A stretch of 50,819 nt of DNA, taken from contig CAZJHX010000074.1 of the NCBI GenBank assembly GCA_964545715.1, positions 1 to 50,819 on the forward strand, in the 5' to 3' direction. The position numbers and the translations under genes were made by a program. The stretch is from CAZJHX01 sp964545715 (GTDB lineage: Bacteria; Myxococcota_A; UBA9042; GCA-2863065). Below the pieces are notes generated by a model. The model was not told the DNA's origin. It saw nothing but the letters and a program-made list of their open reading frames with translations, and did not search any database. Shown in pieces: positions 27,741 to 35,669 of the stretch (position 1 is its first letter; each line of letters starts with the position of its first letter).

Positions 27741-28334
27741 AGTCACCCGCGTCAGCGGGCTCAAGCGGACGGTTCCACCAACTCTTTTGCTGTCCGCTAA
27801 AGTGTCGGCGCCCGGGAGGGATTGGTAGAATTCCTCGCATGGTGCGTCCTGAAGAACCAGTGGGTTCATGCTGCATCCAGCTTGCGGGTGAAAGTCCCGT
27901 CCGGGTAGGCGCCGGAGCGCCCGGTAGCAGGCCCCGGTACGCTGGAGAGATCCGTCGTACTGGGCGGGGTGTCGAGAGCCTCCTTATGGGAGGGAGCAAC
28001 GGTGCGGGCCGAATCGAAAGGTGAACACTTCAGCCTCGTCAGATTCTCAGCCGAAAGGTGAACGGGAGGGCCGAGCCGCTCATGTCACGGCGAAGGCAAC
28101 AGACACCGCGCTTAGTCCGGAGCGTGCGGTGGACCTCTCCGGGGTATGGGTGACGGCACGTAGCGATAGTTGGATGCGGAACAGGAGAGACCCTCCCCGG
28201 TGGCCTGACGTCGGGCAGGCTGCGCGTATAAGGGACAGACCGAAATCGTTGCGGTGCCGGGAGGGAGTCCGAGGGGCCCATAGTACCTGTGAAGACGTGG
28301 AAACACGTTGGAGGAAAGGGGCCCTGCTTTGGTC

Positions 28335-29651
28335 ATGCTGAGCGAGCAGGTAAGTGCGAGGGCATGCTCCCGCGAGACGGGAGCCAACAACCCCGTCGAC
28401 AAAGTACGACAACTGCAGCGCAAGCTATGGGTGTGTGCCAAGCGGAGTAGGACACGGCGCTTCCACGCGCTGTACGACCGAATCTACAGAGGTGACGTTC
28501 TGTGGGAAGCGTGGGAGCGTGTTCGCAGAAACCGTGGAGCGGCTGGTGTGGATGGCAGGTCCATCAGCGCCATCGAATCGAACGGGGTCCAATCGTGGCT
28601 CTTGGAGATTCAAGCCGATTTACGGGCAGGCCGGTATCGTCCGTCGCCGGTCCGACGGCGGTACATTCCGAAAGCAGGTGGGAAGCGGAGACCGTTGGGG
28701 ATCCCTACGGTCCGCGATCGCGTGGTTCAGATGGCGACGAAGTTGGTCATTGAGCCGATCTTTGAGGCGGATTTTCTGCCATGTAGTCATGGTTTCCGTC
28801 CCAAGCGCAGCGCGCAGCAGGCGCTTGAGGTGATCCGGGTGACCGGTAACCGCGGGCATAATGCGGTGCTTGACGCCGATATCATCGGCTTCTTCGACCA
28901 CATCAAACACGATGTGCTCATGGAGCTGTTGCGGCGTCGGATCTCGGACCGACGGGTCCTCAAGCTTATCCGCCAGTGGTTGCAGGCTGGGGTCTTCGAG
29001 GACGACGAGGTGAGGACGACGCTGGCGGGAACACCGCAGGGCGGCGTGATCTCGCCTTTGCTCGCCAACGTGTACCTACACGAGTTCGATCGGATCTGGC
29101 AGGAGCGCTGTTCACATCTTGGCGTGCTCGTCCGCTATGCGGACGATTTCGTCGTGATGTGTCGCCGTACCAGCCAGGTGCGCGAAGCTCGACGTCGCAT
29201 CGAGTGGATTCTGGGGCGACTTGGGCTGCAACTATCTCCAGAAAAGACGTGCATCGTGGACCTGAGTTGGGGGCGGGACGGCTTTGTGTTCCTCGGGTGC
29301 TACCACCGCAAGCGACGGAGCATCCTGCGCAATCCGCGCCAGATGTTCCTGCAGCGGTGGCCATCACCTGCGGCCATGAAGAAGATCCGTCTCCGGATTC
29401 ACGAACTCACCGCAGCACGTTGGAGTGGGGCGGCAGACCCGCTGCAAATCATTGCACGGCTCAACCCCGTACTCCGAGGATGGGGGAACTATTTCCGAAG
29501 CGGGAACGCGGACGACAAGTTCAATCAGATCGACGATTACGTGTACCAGCGCATCCTGCGCCTGATGTGGCGCAGCGGTGGGCAACGGGCACGGTGCGAT
29601 TCGATCGGTGGCCCCGAGAACGCCTGCATGGAATGGGACTGCATATGCTGA
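28335..29651 (+). CDS. ltrA: Group II intron reverse transcriptase/maturase
   Basis: A 438-residue protein. The reverse-transcriptase fingers and palm show RPLGIPTVRDRVVQ, the CSHGFRPKRSAQQAL segment, DADIIGFFDHI (first catalytic Asp), TPQGGVISPLLANVYLHE and YADDFVVMCR (catalytic YADD). The thumb and X/maturase domain follows (LNPVLRGWGNYFRSGNADDKF and YVYQRILRLMWRSG). The chain then stops after about 22 residues, so there is no HNH endonuclease domain, as in several endonuclease-minus intron lineages. ATG 28335 is chosen; TTG 28308 is in frame upstream. All key residues are intact, so it can probably splice and move. Confidence 0.93.
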   Translation: MLSEQVSARACSRETGANNPVDKVRQLQRKLWVCAKRSRTRRFHALYDRIYRGDVLWEAWERVRRNRGAAGVDGRSISAIESNGVQSWLLEIQADLRAGRYRPSPVRRRYIPKAGGKRRPLGIPTVRDRVVQMATKLVIEPIFEADFLPCSHGFRPKRSAQQALEVIRVTGNRGHNAVLDADIIGFFDHIKHDVLMELLRRRISDRRVLKLIRQWLQAGVFEDDEVRTTLAGTPQGGVISPLLANVYLHEFDRIWQERCSHLGVLVRYADDFVVMCRRTSQVREARRRIEWILGRLGLQLSPEKTCIVDLSWGRDGFVFLGCYHRKRRSILRNPRQMFLQRWPSPAAMKKIRLRIHELTAARWSGAADPLQIIARLNPVLRGWGNYFRSGNADDKFNQIDDYVYQRILRLMWRSGGQRARCDSIGGPENACMEWDCIC

Positions 29652-29699
29652 GAACGACCGTGAAATACCCGGCGCAAGCCACATCACGAAGACTATCGG

Positions 29700-29786
29700 T
29701 AAGCCGTGTGCGGGAAATCCGCACGCACGGTTTGAAAGGGGGCCCTACTCCGTCTGCGCCCTCGGCACAGAAGGAGTAGGGTCTAC
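29700..29786 (+). ncRNA. Group II intron domains V and VI
   Basis: Domain V is seen at 29701-29742: AAGCCGTGTGCGGGAAATCC, which pairs with the following GGTTTGCACGCACGG-type arm (actual sequence GCACGCACGGTTTGAAAGG), matching the usual form with a catalytic AGC. Domain VI is a stem of CCCTACTCC (29743-29751) with GGAGTAGGG (29773-29781) around a 21-base loop; an unpaired A before the lower stem would be the branch point. The GGAG in the 3' arm lies 12 bases before the downstream ATG and could act as Shine-Dalgarno. Confidence 0.85.
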
Positions 29787-29788
29787 CA

Positions 29789-31099
29789 ATGGTTCGCTTG
29801 TCTCGTCTCGTTGTCGTCCTTGCCTTCCTCGTCGCGGGATGCGGCAACATCACCGTTTCGTCGGACGCGATCTGCACGCCCGGCGCCGTGCGATGCGGCG
29901 CCGAGGACTCCCAGGCCGTAGAGCAGTGCAACAAGAAGGGGTCCGCGTTCGTTTTTGTCGAGCAGTGCGGTCGAGGCAAGACATGCGACGCGGGGAAGTG
30001 CGTCGGTGGCGATGACACCGACGTAGTGGACCCGCCGGCGGACGAGGGGCGGCCACCGGCGGACGAGGGGCCGGCACCGACCGACGAGGGGCCGGCACCG
30101 ACGGATGAGGGACCGCCTCCGGCCGACGAAGGGCCCGCGCCAACCGACGAAGGGCCCGCGCCAACCGACGAAGGGCCCCCGCCTGTGGACGATGGTCCGG
30201 TCCCGCCCGATGAGGGACCGCCACCGCCCGACGAGGGACCGCCGCCGCCCGACGAGGGACCGCCGCCGCCTGACGAGGGTTGCCAGCCGACGTGCGCGGA
30301 CGGCGTGAACTGCGGACCGGACGGGTGTGGCGGCAGCTGTGGGGCTTGCGCAGTAGATCAGCTCTGCTCGGTAGCCGGTCACTGTCAGGCGGCGGGCGGC
30401 GGTTTGGAATGCGCCGACCCGCCCAGCCCACCCGGAGGCTCCTGCGGCGAGGGGACCAAAGACCAATGTACCTGTGTGGGCTGCCTGGACGACGGGACCT
30501 GTAGCCCGGAGGACGACGACTGCGTCTGCGCCGATTGCGCGACGGATGCGTACTGCGCGGCTGCGAGCACCTGCAAGGACGACGGCATATGCCAGCCGTA
30601 CGTCGAGGGGTGCCAGTGTGCTGATTGCGCCGGCCACCCGGTTTGTCCCGTTTGCACCCCAGACTGCGAGACCAAAGAGTGTGGTCCCGACGGCTGTGGC
30701 GGTGTGTGCGGCATTTGCCCGGGAACCGGGTCGTGCGTCGATGGCCAGTGCGCCTGCGTCCCCGCCTGCGGTGACGCCGAATGTGGCAGCGACGGCTGTG
30801 GCGGCACCTGTGGCACCTGCCCGCTCGGTGAAAAGTGCAGCGGCGGCCAGTGTAAGTGCTTCATCGAGCCGTGCCCCGACACCTGCAAGCAGAACAAGGA
30901 CTGCAAAACAGCACAATACTGTGCGAAGCCGCTGGGGGCGTGCACCGCCATGGGCGCCTGCGCTACAAAGCCCGAGATCTGCACGCTCCAATACGACCCG
31001 GTCTGCGGGTGTGATGGCAAGACCCACGGCAACGCGTGCAAGGCGGCCTCAGCCGGCGTGAGTATCGCCTCGAAGGGCGCCTGCGCGGCGACTGAATAA
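29789..31099 (+). CDS. Cys-rich lipoprotein with PxxDEGP-repeat linker and C-terminal Kazal domain
   Basis: A 436-residue protein. The signal peptide ends in FLVAGC (Cys18). Residues about 80-165 are about 14 copies of a P-x-x-D-E-G hexapeptide (18-bp units). Next come Cys-rich modules with the repeated CGPDGCGGxCG motif (three times: TCADGVNCGPDGCGG, TKECGPDGCGG, AECGSDGCGG). The last 40 residues form a Kazal-type protease-inhibitor domain: CTLQYDPVCGCDGKTHGNAC...GAC. The group II intron sits immediately upstream: the ATG is two bases after the intron end, so translation may depend on a splice event or on a site in the intron. Kazal domains inhibit serine proteases; here it may protect the surface from them. 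Confidence 0.88.
   Translation: MVRLSRLVVVLAFLVAGCGNITVSSDAICTPGAVRCGAEDSQAVEQCNKKGSAFVFVEQCGRGKTCDAGKCVGGDDTDVVDPPADEGRPPADEGPAPTDEGPAPTDEGPPPADEGPAPTDEGPAPTDEGPPPVDDGPVPPDEGPPPPDEGPPPPDEGPPPPDEGCQPTCADGVNCGPDGCGGSCGACAVDQLCSVAGHCQAAGGGLECADPPSPPGGSCGEGTKDQCTCVGCLDDGTCSPEDDDCVCADCATDAYCAAASTCKDDGICQPYVEGCQCADCAGHPVCPVCTPDCETKECGPDGCGGVCGICPGTGSCVDGQCACVPACGDAECGSDGCGGTCGTCPLGEKCSGGQCKCFIEPCPDTCKQNKDCKTAQYCAKPLGACTAMGACATKPEICTLQYDPVCGCDGKTHGNACKAASAGVSIASKGACAATE
30029..30283 (+). repeat. 18-bp tandem repeat encoding PxxDEGP linker
   Basis: About 14 copies of an 18-bp unit (near GAGGGACCGCCACCGCCCGAC), all in frame. Units differ by a few bases (PADEGP, PTDEGP, PVDDGP, PPDEGP), with three late copies almost identical, so the array looks actively expanding or homogenised. 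Confidence 0.9.
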
Positions 31100-31109
31100 G
31101 CGCGCGCCC

Positions 31110-34100
31110 TCAACCCTGGCGTCCACGCACGGACGAGACCAGCGACCTGTGCATCGCGCGGCCCACCGTCCCGACGTCCAGCTTCAACAGCGCGACATCC
31201 GCGTCGGCCTTGCGCTGGGACAGATAGGCGCGCAGCTGCTGGGTCAGCTGGTCGACCGTGCCGATCTGCTCGCCCCGGAACATCCGCGCGAAGCGCGCGT
31301 CGGCCACAAACGTTGTGACGATGCGGGTGACGCGGTGCCGCGCGGCGATGTGGCGCCTGCCTTCGTTGGCCCCGCCGTTGTGGCCGAAAGCGCCCGTCAT
31401 GTCGCCGTCGGTCGAGCCGCCCCACTTCATCGCGGGCTTCTGTCCTTTGGAGCCCTTGGTCCCCTTGCCGCCGCGTGCACCCTTCGCGGAGGCGGGGCGT
31501 GATGTCGGTCCACGCGCCGCTGAGCTGCGCACCACGCCGCCGATAGCAGAGGCGTTGGCTGTGCCGGCGACCCTTCCAAGCCCCCAGGACATGACGTCGA
31601 CAGCCAGCGACGACGAGCAGCCCAGGATGAAGCCCATCTTGGCTTCGCCCCACATCCTGGCCGGGTCGAACTTCTCGGCGTTGCTCAGGCACGACGCGAT
31701 GTACTTCAGCCCACCCTCGATGGCGGCGCTCATGCCGTCGACCAGCATGGCGGTTGCCATCTTCGACAGCCCCCCAGCCAGCCGCCTGGCGCCGGTCGGT
31801 GCGGCAGCGGCGATGCGCCTGGCGACCTGCCCTCGCGCGACCTCCCAGGCCGTTTTGGCCGCGGCGCCGCCCGCTCTCAGCTCGTTGGCGAGCTGCTGCA
31901 GGATCGCTTTGCGCTGGTTTGACGGCACGGCGGCCAGGGCCCGCCGGATCTGTCGCACCTGAATCCAGCCCTCTACCGCGTTGGTACCCACCCCCACGAT
32001 GCCGTCCACTACACCGAAGAGCACCTGCTCGGTGTCGGCCCTTCCCCAGGACAGCGTCTTGTTGCGCAGCGGCTTCAACGAGCCGCGGATCACCGCCTCC
32101 ATGGCGGGGACCGTGACCTTGTGAATCGCCATGCGCGTTGCGACCGCCGCGCTCGAGGCGCCGCCGATGATCGACGTCGTGCGAGCCGCTGCGCCGCCGA
32201 GTCGAGCCACTCGCGCCGAGGCGCCCAGGGTCGTGAGCCCGCCCTTGACGAAGCGGCTGACGCGCGCCGCCAGGGCCGCCAACCGGCCGCCGCGAAGCAC
32301 CGCCGTGACAGCGCCGCCGGCCAGCAGCGATACGCCCGTCTCGATCAGCACTTTCGTGGTCATGATCGCCGCGTCGACGCCCGCGCCGATGACCTCGAGC
32401 GCGTGGGTGGTGTGCGCTTCAGTCAACCGAAGCCGGTTGAAGTGTCGCTGCTTTTCGAAGTCCTTGAAGCCGGACTCGAAGCGGGCCAGGGTTCCGGCCA
32501 GCAGGGCCGCGCGGTGCCCGGGGTCGGTGGTGACCCTCGGGTCGGGCAGCATGCCGCGCGCCCACTCGATGGCGTGAAGCTGACCGTTGCACGCCTGGAC
32601 CAGGGCCGACATATCAGCGTCGCACTCGAGCAGCTTGTCGACTGACGGCGGGACCTTGCCCATCAGGCCGACCCCTTTTACCAACTTTCCACCCCGAAGC
32701 TTGAGAGCCTCGACGAGGGACTTGATCTGCGAGCGATAGGACAGCCCGTGCGCGCGAAACCGGACGATGAAGCGGCGCATGCCGTCCAGGAAGCGGTCTG
32801 CGACCTCGGTGTTGCCCGTGAGGTTTGCGCTGGCACGAAGCTCGCCGGACCACGCCTTCTTCAACGCCTTTCGCGAGCTGGGCCGAGGACGCAGAGCGCC
32901 CGCGGGCTCGCCGATTCGGCCGATGGCAGCCAGAGCGTCGATGTTCATCCGCTTGCCCTTGTTGGGGTCGTTTTTGATCGGGGTTCCCGGACCGTAGCTG
33001 ACGACGGCGGCGCCAAAGCGGCGCGCGGCCTGGCGCCCCTCGGCGTAGAGCTGCTGCGCTTGCGGCAGGTCGGCGAACACCAACGCGAGGCGAAACGGCC
33101 GTCGGATATCCTCCAGCTCACCGGGATACTGACCGGCCTGGCCGCGCGCGACCTCCGCGATCTGTGTCAGAGCGACTGCGCTGTTCTTCGCCATGCGCCG
33201 CTGAACGCTCAGCCGCTTGGCGATCGGTCCGGCGGTGTGAGGGGCCGACGCCAGCTGTCGGGCCGTCGCCTCCAGGCGCTTGGCGCGGGCATCCAAGAGG
33301 ATGCGGGTGTCCGGATGCGCCTTGGCCTGGGCGTGCAGCTCGCGCCGGGCGGCGGTGAGCCCGCGCCGCGCACGCGCGACCGCAGCGTTACTGACCGGCC
33401 CGCGTCCCCGGACGGCGGACATGCCACCGCGTACTCCGGTGTCGACGGTGTAGCGCCCCATGGCGGCATCCCGCCGTGTGCCGATGGCGTAACGACCGCT
33501 GGATACGAGATCCACCAACTCGGCGTGCCGGCCGCCGAGCATCCGCTGGGCCTCGTTGCGCCGAACCAGATCGCGCAGCTCGCCGGCCGAGAGCACCGCA
33601 AAGTGCTGCACTCCACGCGTCTGTTGGAGCGTGGCGGTCCGGGGCGCGAACGGGGTGGCCGCTCGCCGCAGCTCATCGCGAATGCGGCGGGACTGTGCAC
33701 CGATGCCGGGATGGCCGAGCGACACCAGCCCCTCGGGCGTGTTCAAGAAGACCGGCATCCGGCGGGCGAACTGCATGCTCAGCTCGCACTCGCCGCCGCT
33801 GATCACGGTCGCGTCGGTCGAGTACGTCCGTCCGGCCTGTTTTGATGCGGGACGCATGATCATGACGTGCGGCGCACCCTTCTGACCGGCGTACTTCTTT
33901 CTGACGCGGTCGATCAGCCGACCCACGGTCCGAGCCGCGGGCTTCGCCACGCGATGCTGAGGTCGTAGCAGCTGCAGCGGGTCGGGCCGGCGGCGCTTTG
34001 CTGTGCGGGCTTCGATAATCCGTCTGAGTACCTGCACGGCAGAGAAGTGCAGCGCGGCGTCACCAGAGCCTGCGTACGACATCAGTGTGGAGACCAGGTG

Positions 34101-34829
34101 GGAGTAGCGAAGGTCGTCGACAGCCACCACGAACCGGTGGTCCTTCTTGGCCGTCCACAGCTTCTGAAACGCGCGCGGCCGGCTCAGAATGGCCGACAGC
34201 TCACCGAGCGGCCGACCGTGTGAGCGGCGCGGGTCGTAGGGTTTGGAGTGTGTCGAGGGCGTGATGGGCCGCGCCCCCGACCGCGCGACCCGGCGCTCCG
34301 AGTCCGGCGCGTCGAACACCATCACGGATGCCGGTGACCCACCGATCAGCAGCCCGCCGAGCTTCAACTTCCTGGCAGTCGCCTTGGCTTTGGGCGTGCG
34401 GGTCCGGTGCCGCTCATAGTTCGCACGCCAGCCCGGTGCGAGAAGGGTCGGCTCGAAGCGGAAGCCGATCCGCCCCCGTGCATCGGGCCTGGCCAGCTGG
34501 ATGAGCGCCGCGGTGCGCATCGGGTCGCAGTAGATTATGCGCGCGATGCGCGTCCGGGTGTGGATGTCCGATCGCTGGACCCACACCACGTCCAGGTGCT
34601 TGTCCGGCTCCCACGCGAACGGGGGCGCGGCGGCGAGGCCGTTGATTGGCCCGACGCCGAACCCGACCCCGGCGCCGATCGCGGCAGGTTCAGGGCGAAA
34701 GAGCGCAGCCGCGTCCGAGTAGCCCATTGAGCCGATCGCGCGCCGGAGCTTGCCCCCCGGCTTGGCGCGTACCTTGGCTCCGGCCGCCGCGGGAGCAGCA
34801 GCCGGGGCGGCCTGGCTCTTGCCGGTCAT
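31110..34829 (-). CDS. Large toxin-like protein with N-terminal tag motif and C-terminal candidate effector domain
   Basis: A 1239-residue protein of no family I recognise. It opens with an Ala/Pro/Lys-rich disordered stretch and the tag GSMGYSDAAALFRP (Tyr37 to Pro46). The middle is Arg/Ala-rich and helical. Residues about 820-900 are hydrophobic (VLIETGVSLLAGGAVTAVLR, SIIGGASSAAVATRMAI), as in pre-toxin or pore-like segments. A Gly/Lys/Ser linker (about 1110-1130) separates a final domain of about 100 residues with the motif GRRHIAARHRVTRIVTTF and a helical tail. Modular size, a flexible linker and a small His-rich end are the layout of polymorphic toxins, but no known toxin family is proved. 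Its ATG overlaps the stop of the upstream gene (ATGA), so the two are translationally coupled. No immunity gene is obvious downstream: the next gene, ending 11 bases away, converges. Confidence 0.7.
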   Translation of the reverse strand: MTGKSQAAPAAAPAAAGAKVRAKPGGKLRRAIGSMGYSDAAALFRPEPAAIGAGVGFGVGPINGLAAAPPFAWEPDKHLDVVWVQRSDIHTRTRIARIIYCDPMRTAALIQLARPDARGRIGFRFEPTLLAPGWRANYERHRTRTPKAKATARKLKLGGLLIGGSPASVMVFDAPDSERRVARSGARPITPSTHSKPYDPRRSHGRPLGELSAILSRPRAFQKLWTAKKDHRFVVAVDDLRYSHLVSTLMSYAGSGDAALHFSAVQVLRRIIEARTAKRRRPDPLQLLRPQHRVAKPAARTVGRLIDRVRKKYAGQKGAPHVMIMRPASKQAGRTYSTDATVISGGECELSMQFARRMPVFLNTPEGLVSLGHPGIGAQSRRIRDELRRAATPFAPRTATLQQTRGVQHFAVLSAGELRDLVRRNEAQRMLGGRHAELVDLVSSGRYAIGTRRDAAMGRYTVDTGVRGGMSAVRGRGPVSNAAVARARRGLTAARRELHAQAKAHPDTRILLDARAKRLEATARQLASAPHTAGPIAKRLSVQRRMAKNSAVALTQIAEVARGQAGQYPGELEDIRRPFRLALVFADLPQAQQLYAEGRQAARRFGAAVVSYGPGTPIKNDPNKGKRMNIDALAAIGRIGEPAGALRPRPSSRKALKKAWSGELRASANLTGNTEVADRFLDGMRRFIVRFRAHGLSYRSQIKSLVEALKLRGGKLVKGVGLMGKVPPSVDKLLECDADMSALVQACNGQLHAIEWARGMLPDPRVTTDPGHRAALLAGTLARFESGFKDFEKQRHFNRLRLTEAHTTHALEVIGAGVDAAIMTTKVLIETGVSLLAGGAVTAVLRGGRLAALAARVSRFVKGGLTTLGASARVARLGGAAARTTSIIGGASSAAVATRMAIHKVTVPAMEAVIRGSLKPLRNKTLSWGRADTEQVLFGVVDGIVGVGTNAVEGWIQVRQIRRALAAVPSNQRKAILQQLANELRAGGAAAKTAWEVARGQVARRIAAAAPTGARRLAGGLSKMATAMLVDGMSAAIEGGLKYIASCLSNAEKFDPARMWGEAKMGFILGCSSSLAVDVMSWGLGRVAGTANASAIGGVVRSSAARGPTSRPASAKGARGGKGTKGSKGQKPAMKWGGSTDGDMTGAFGHNGGANEGRRHIAARHRVTRIVTTFVADARFARMFRGEQIGTVDQLTQQLRAYLSQRKADADVALLKLDVGTVGRAMHRSLVSSVRGRQG

Positions 34830-35473
34830 CGGCTCGCCTCGGTCAGGCGCTTCGGCGCGGGCCCGACGGTATGGCGATCACGCAGCGCCTGCCAGTTTTC
34901 GGCCAGCACACGCAGCGTATCGTCCTTGCCGGCGTCCAGCCCCAGCACCTCAGCGACCTGCGTGGAGGTCGCCGACCCGAGCGTCAGCAGCGAGCGAGCC
35001 ACATCGCTAAGCAACATCCAGCCTTCGCGATGGTGGAGCACGGTCTGGCGGACCTCCGCCCACTCCTCGCGCGCCAGGACGCTGAACAGCGCGGACGCCA
35101 GCAGATCGCGCGCCTCGGGCGAGTGCTCGGCGGCGGCGTTCAGCAGCCCATCGGCGATCCGGATGAAGGTCGCGCCATCGGCCGCAGCACCCTCGATGGC
35201 CCGCTCGGCCAGCTCCTCGAGTTGATCCCGCTGGGTGCTCGCCGCGGCGGTGCAGTCGATGAAGCCGCTGTACAAGGCCATGCAGCGGGCATCGTTGAGC
35301 GCCAGCCGCCGGTCTTCCGTGACGCGCGGCGACAACAGCTGGCGAGCCTGCTCATAGGAGAGGGTGCGTACGGCCGACCACCGCACGGCCTTCGGGGGGC
35401 GCGTGACGCGGCGAGCATCGGCCTGCGAGGTCTTGCCGTGGCGGGGTGCCTTGTCGATAGCGAAGCTGGACAT
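34826..35473 (-). CDS. Partner protein with N-terminal YEQARQLLSP tag
   Basis: A 215-residue protein with ATG 35473 behind GGAGG. Basic N-terminus, then RTLSYEQARQLLSP (Tyr40 to Pro49), the clearest copy of the tag seen in this window. The rest is helical, with many Leu/Ala heptads (LAERAIEGAAADGATFIRIA, ARSLLTLGSATSTQVAEVLG). It resembles a small adaptor or chaperone. It is the first gene of a two-gene operon with the 1239-residue protein; a stabilising or delivery role is the natural guess. Only two Cys (residues 63 and 74) and no catalytic motif are seen. Confidence 0.75.
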   Translation of the reverse strand: MSSFAIDKAPRHGKTSQADARRVTRPPKAVRWSAVRTLSYEQARQLLSPRVTEDRRLALNDARCMALYSGFIDCTAAASTQRDQLEELAERAIEGAAADGATFIRIADGLLNAAAEHSPEARDLLASALFSVLAREEWAEVRQTVLHHREGWMLLSDVARSLLTLGSATSTQVAEVLGLDAGKDDTLRVLAENWQALRDRHTVGPAPKRLTEASR

Positions 35474-35575
35474 GTCTTGCCTCCGAGATTGGTCATCTCC
35501 TCAGGGAGCAAGCCGCGTACCATGCATTTAGTGCTGTAATATCAGCCTGTTACGGCCGTGGCGACCAGGCCGGCC

Positions 35576-35609
35576 GTGTCGGTCCGACACCTCCGACACC
35601 TCCGACACC
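35576..35609. repeat. Three 9-bp direct repeats with overlapping palindrome
   Basis: TCCGACACC occurs three times in tandem (35583-35591, 35592-35600, 35601-35609). The first copy is the right arm of GTGTCGG-T-CCGACAC (35576-35590). The stretch lies in the 196 bases between the partner gene start (35473) and the end of the TIR-like remnant, where there is no other gene. It may serve as a regulatory or processing site for the operon at 34.8-35.5 kb. Confidence 0.55.
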
Positions 35610-35669
35610 CCATCGGTCCTGGCTCGGCGCACCTCGCCGAACTTGCACCTGATCGGCGCGCTGAGGCAG

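Larger units (their letters stand above)
27842..29786 (+). mobile_element. Group II intron with reverse transcriptase
   Basis: The 5' end carries the canonical GTGCG (27842-27846). The 466 bases before the reading frame are folded-RNA-like (GGGTGAAAGTCCCGTCC, GAATCGAAAGGTGAAC, GAGGAAAGGGG) with no gene of their own. Domain V and VI are at the 3' end, and the last bases read GGGTCTAC before CAATGG. Boundaries are read from motifs, so the ends are uncertain by a few bases. The element lies in the divergent intergenic region between the giant lipoprotein (start 27740) and the Kazal-type lipoprotein (start 29789), with its transcript directed at the latter. The remaining flanks would be only about 100 bases without it. 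Confidence 0.88.

Noticed and set aside
30029..30283. CRISPR array
   Set aside because: Repeats are contiguous 18-bp coding units without spacers, in frame with a lipoprotein. The same applies to the 15-bp array at 2615-2713.
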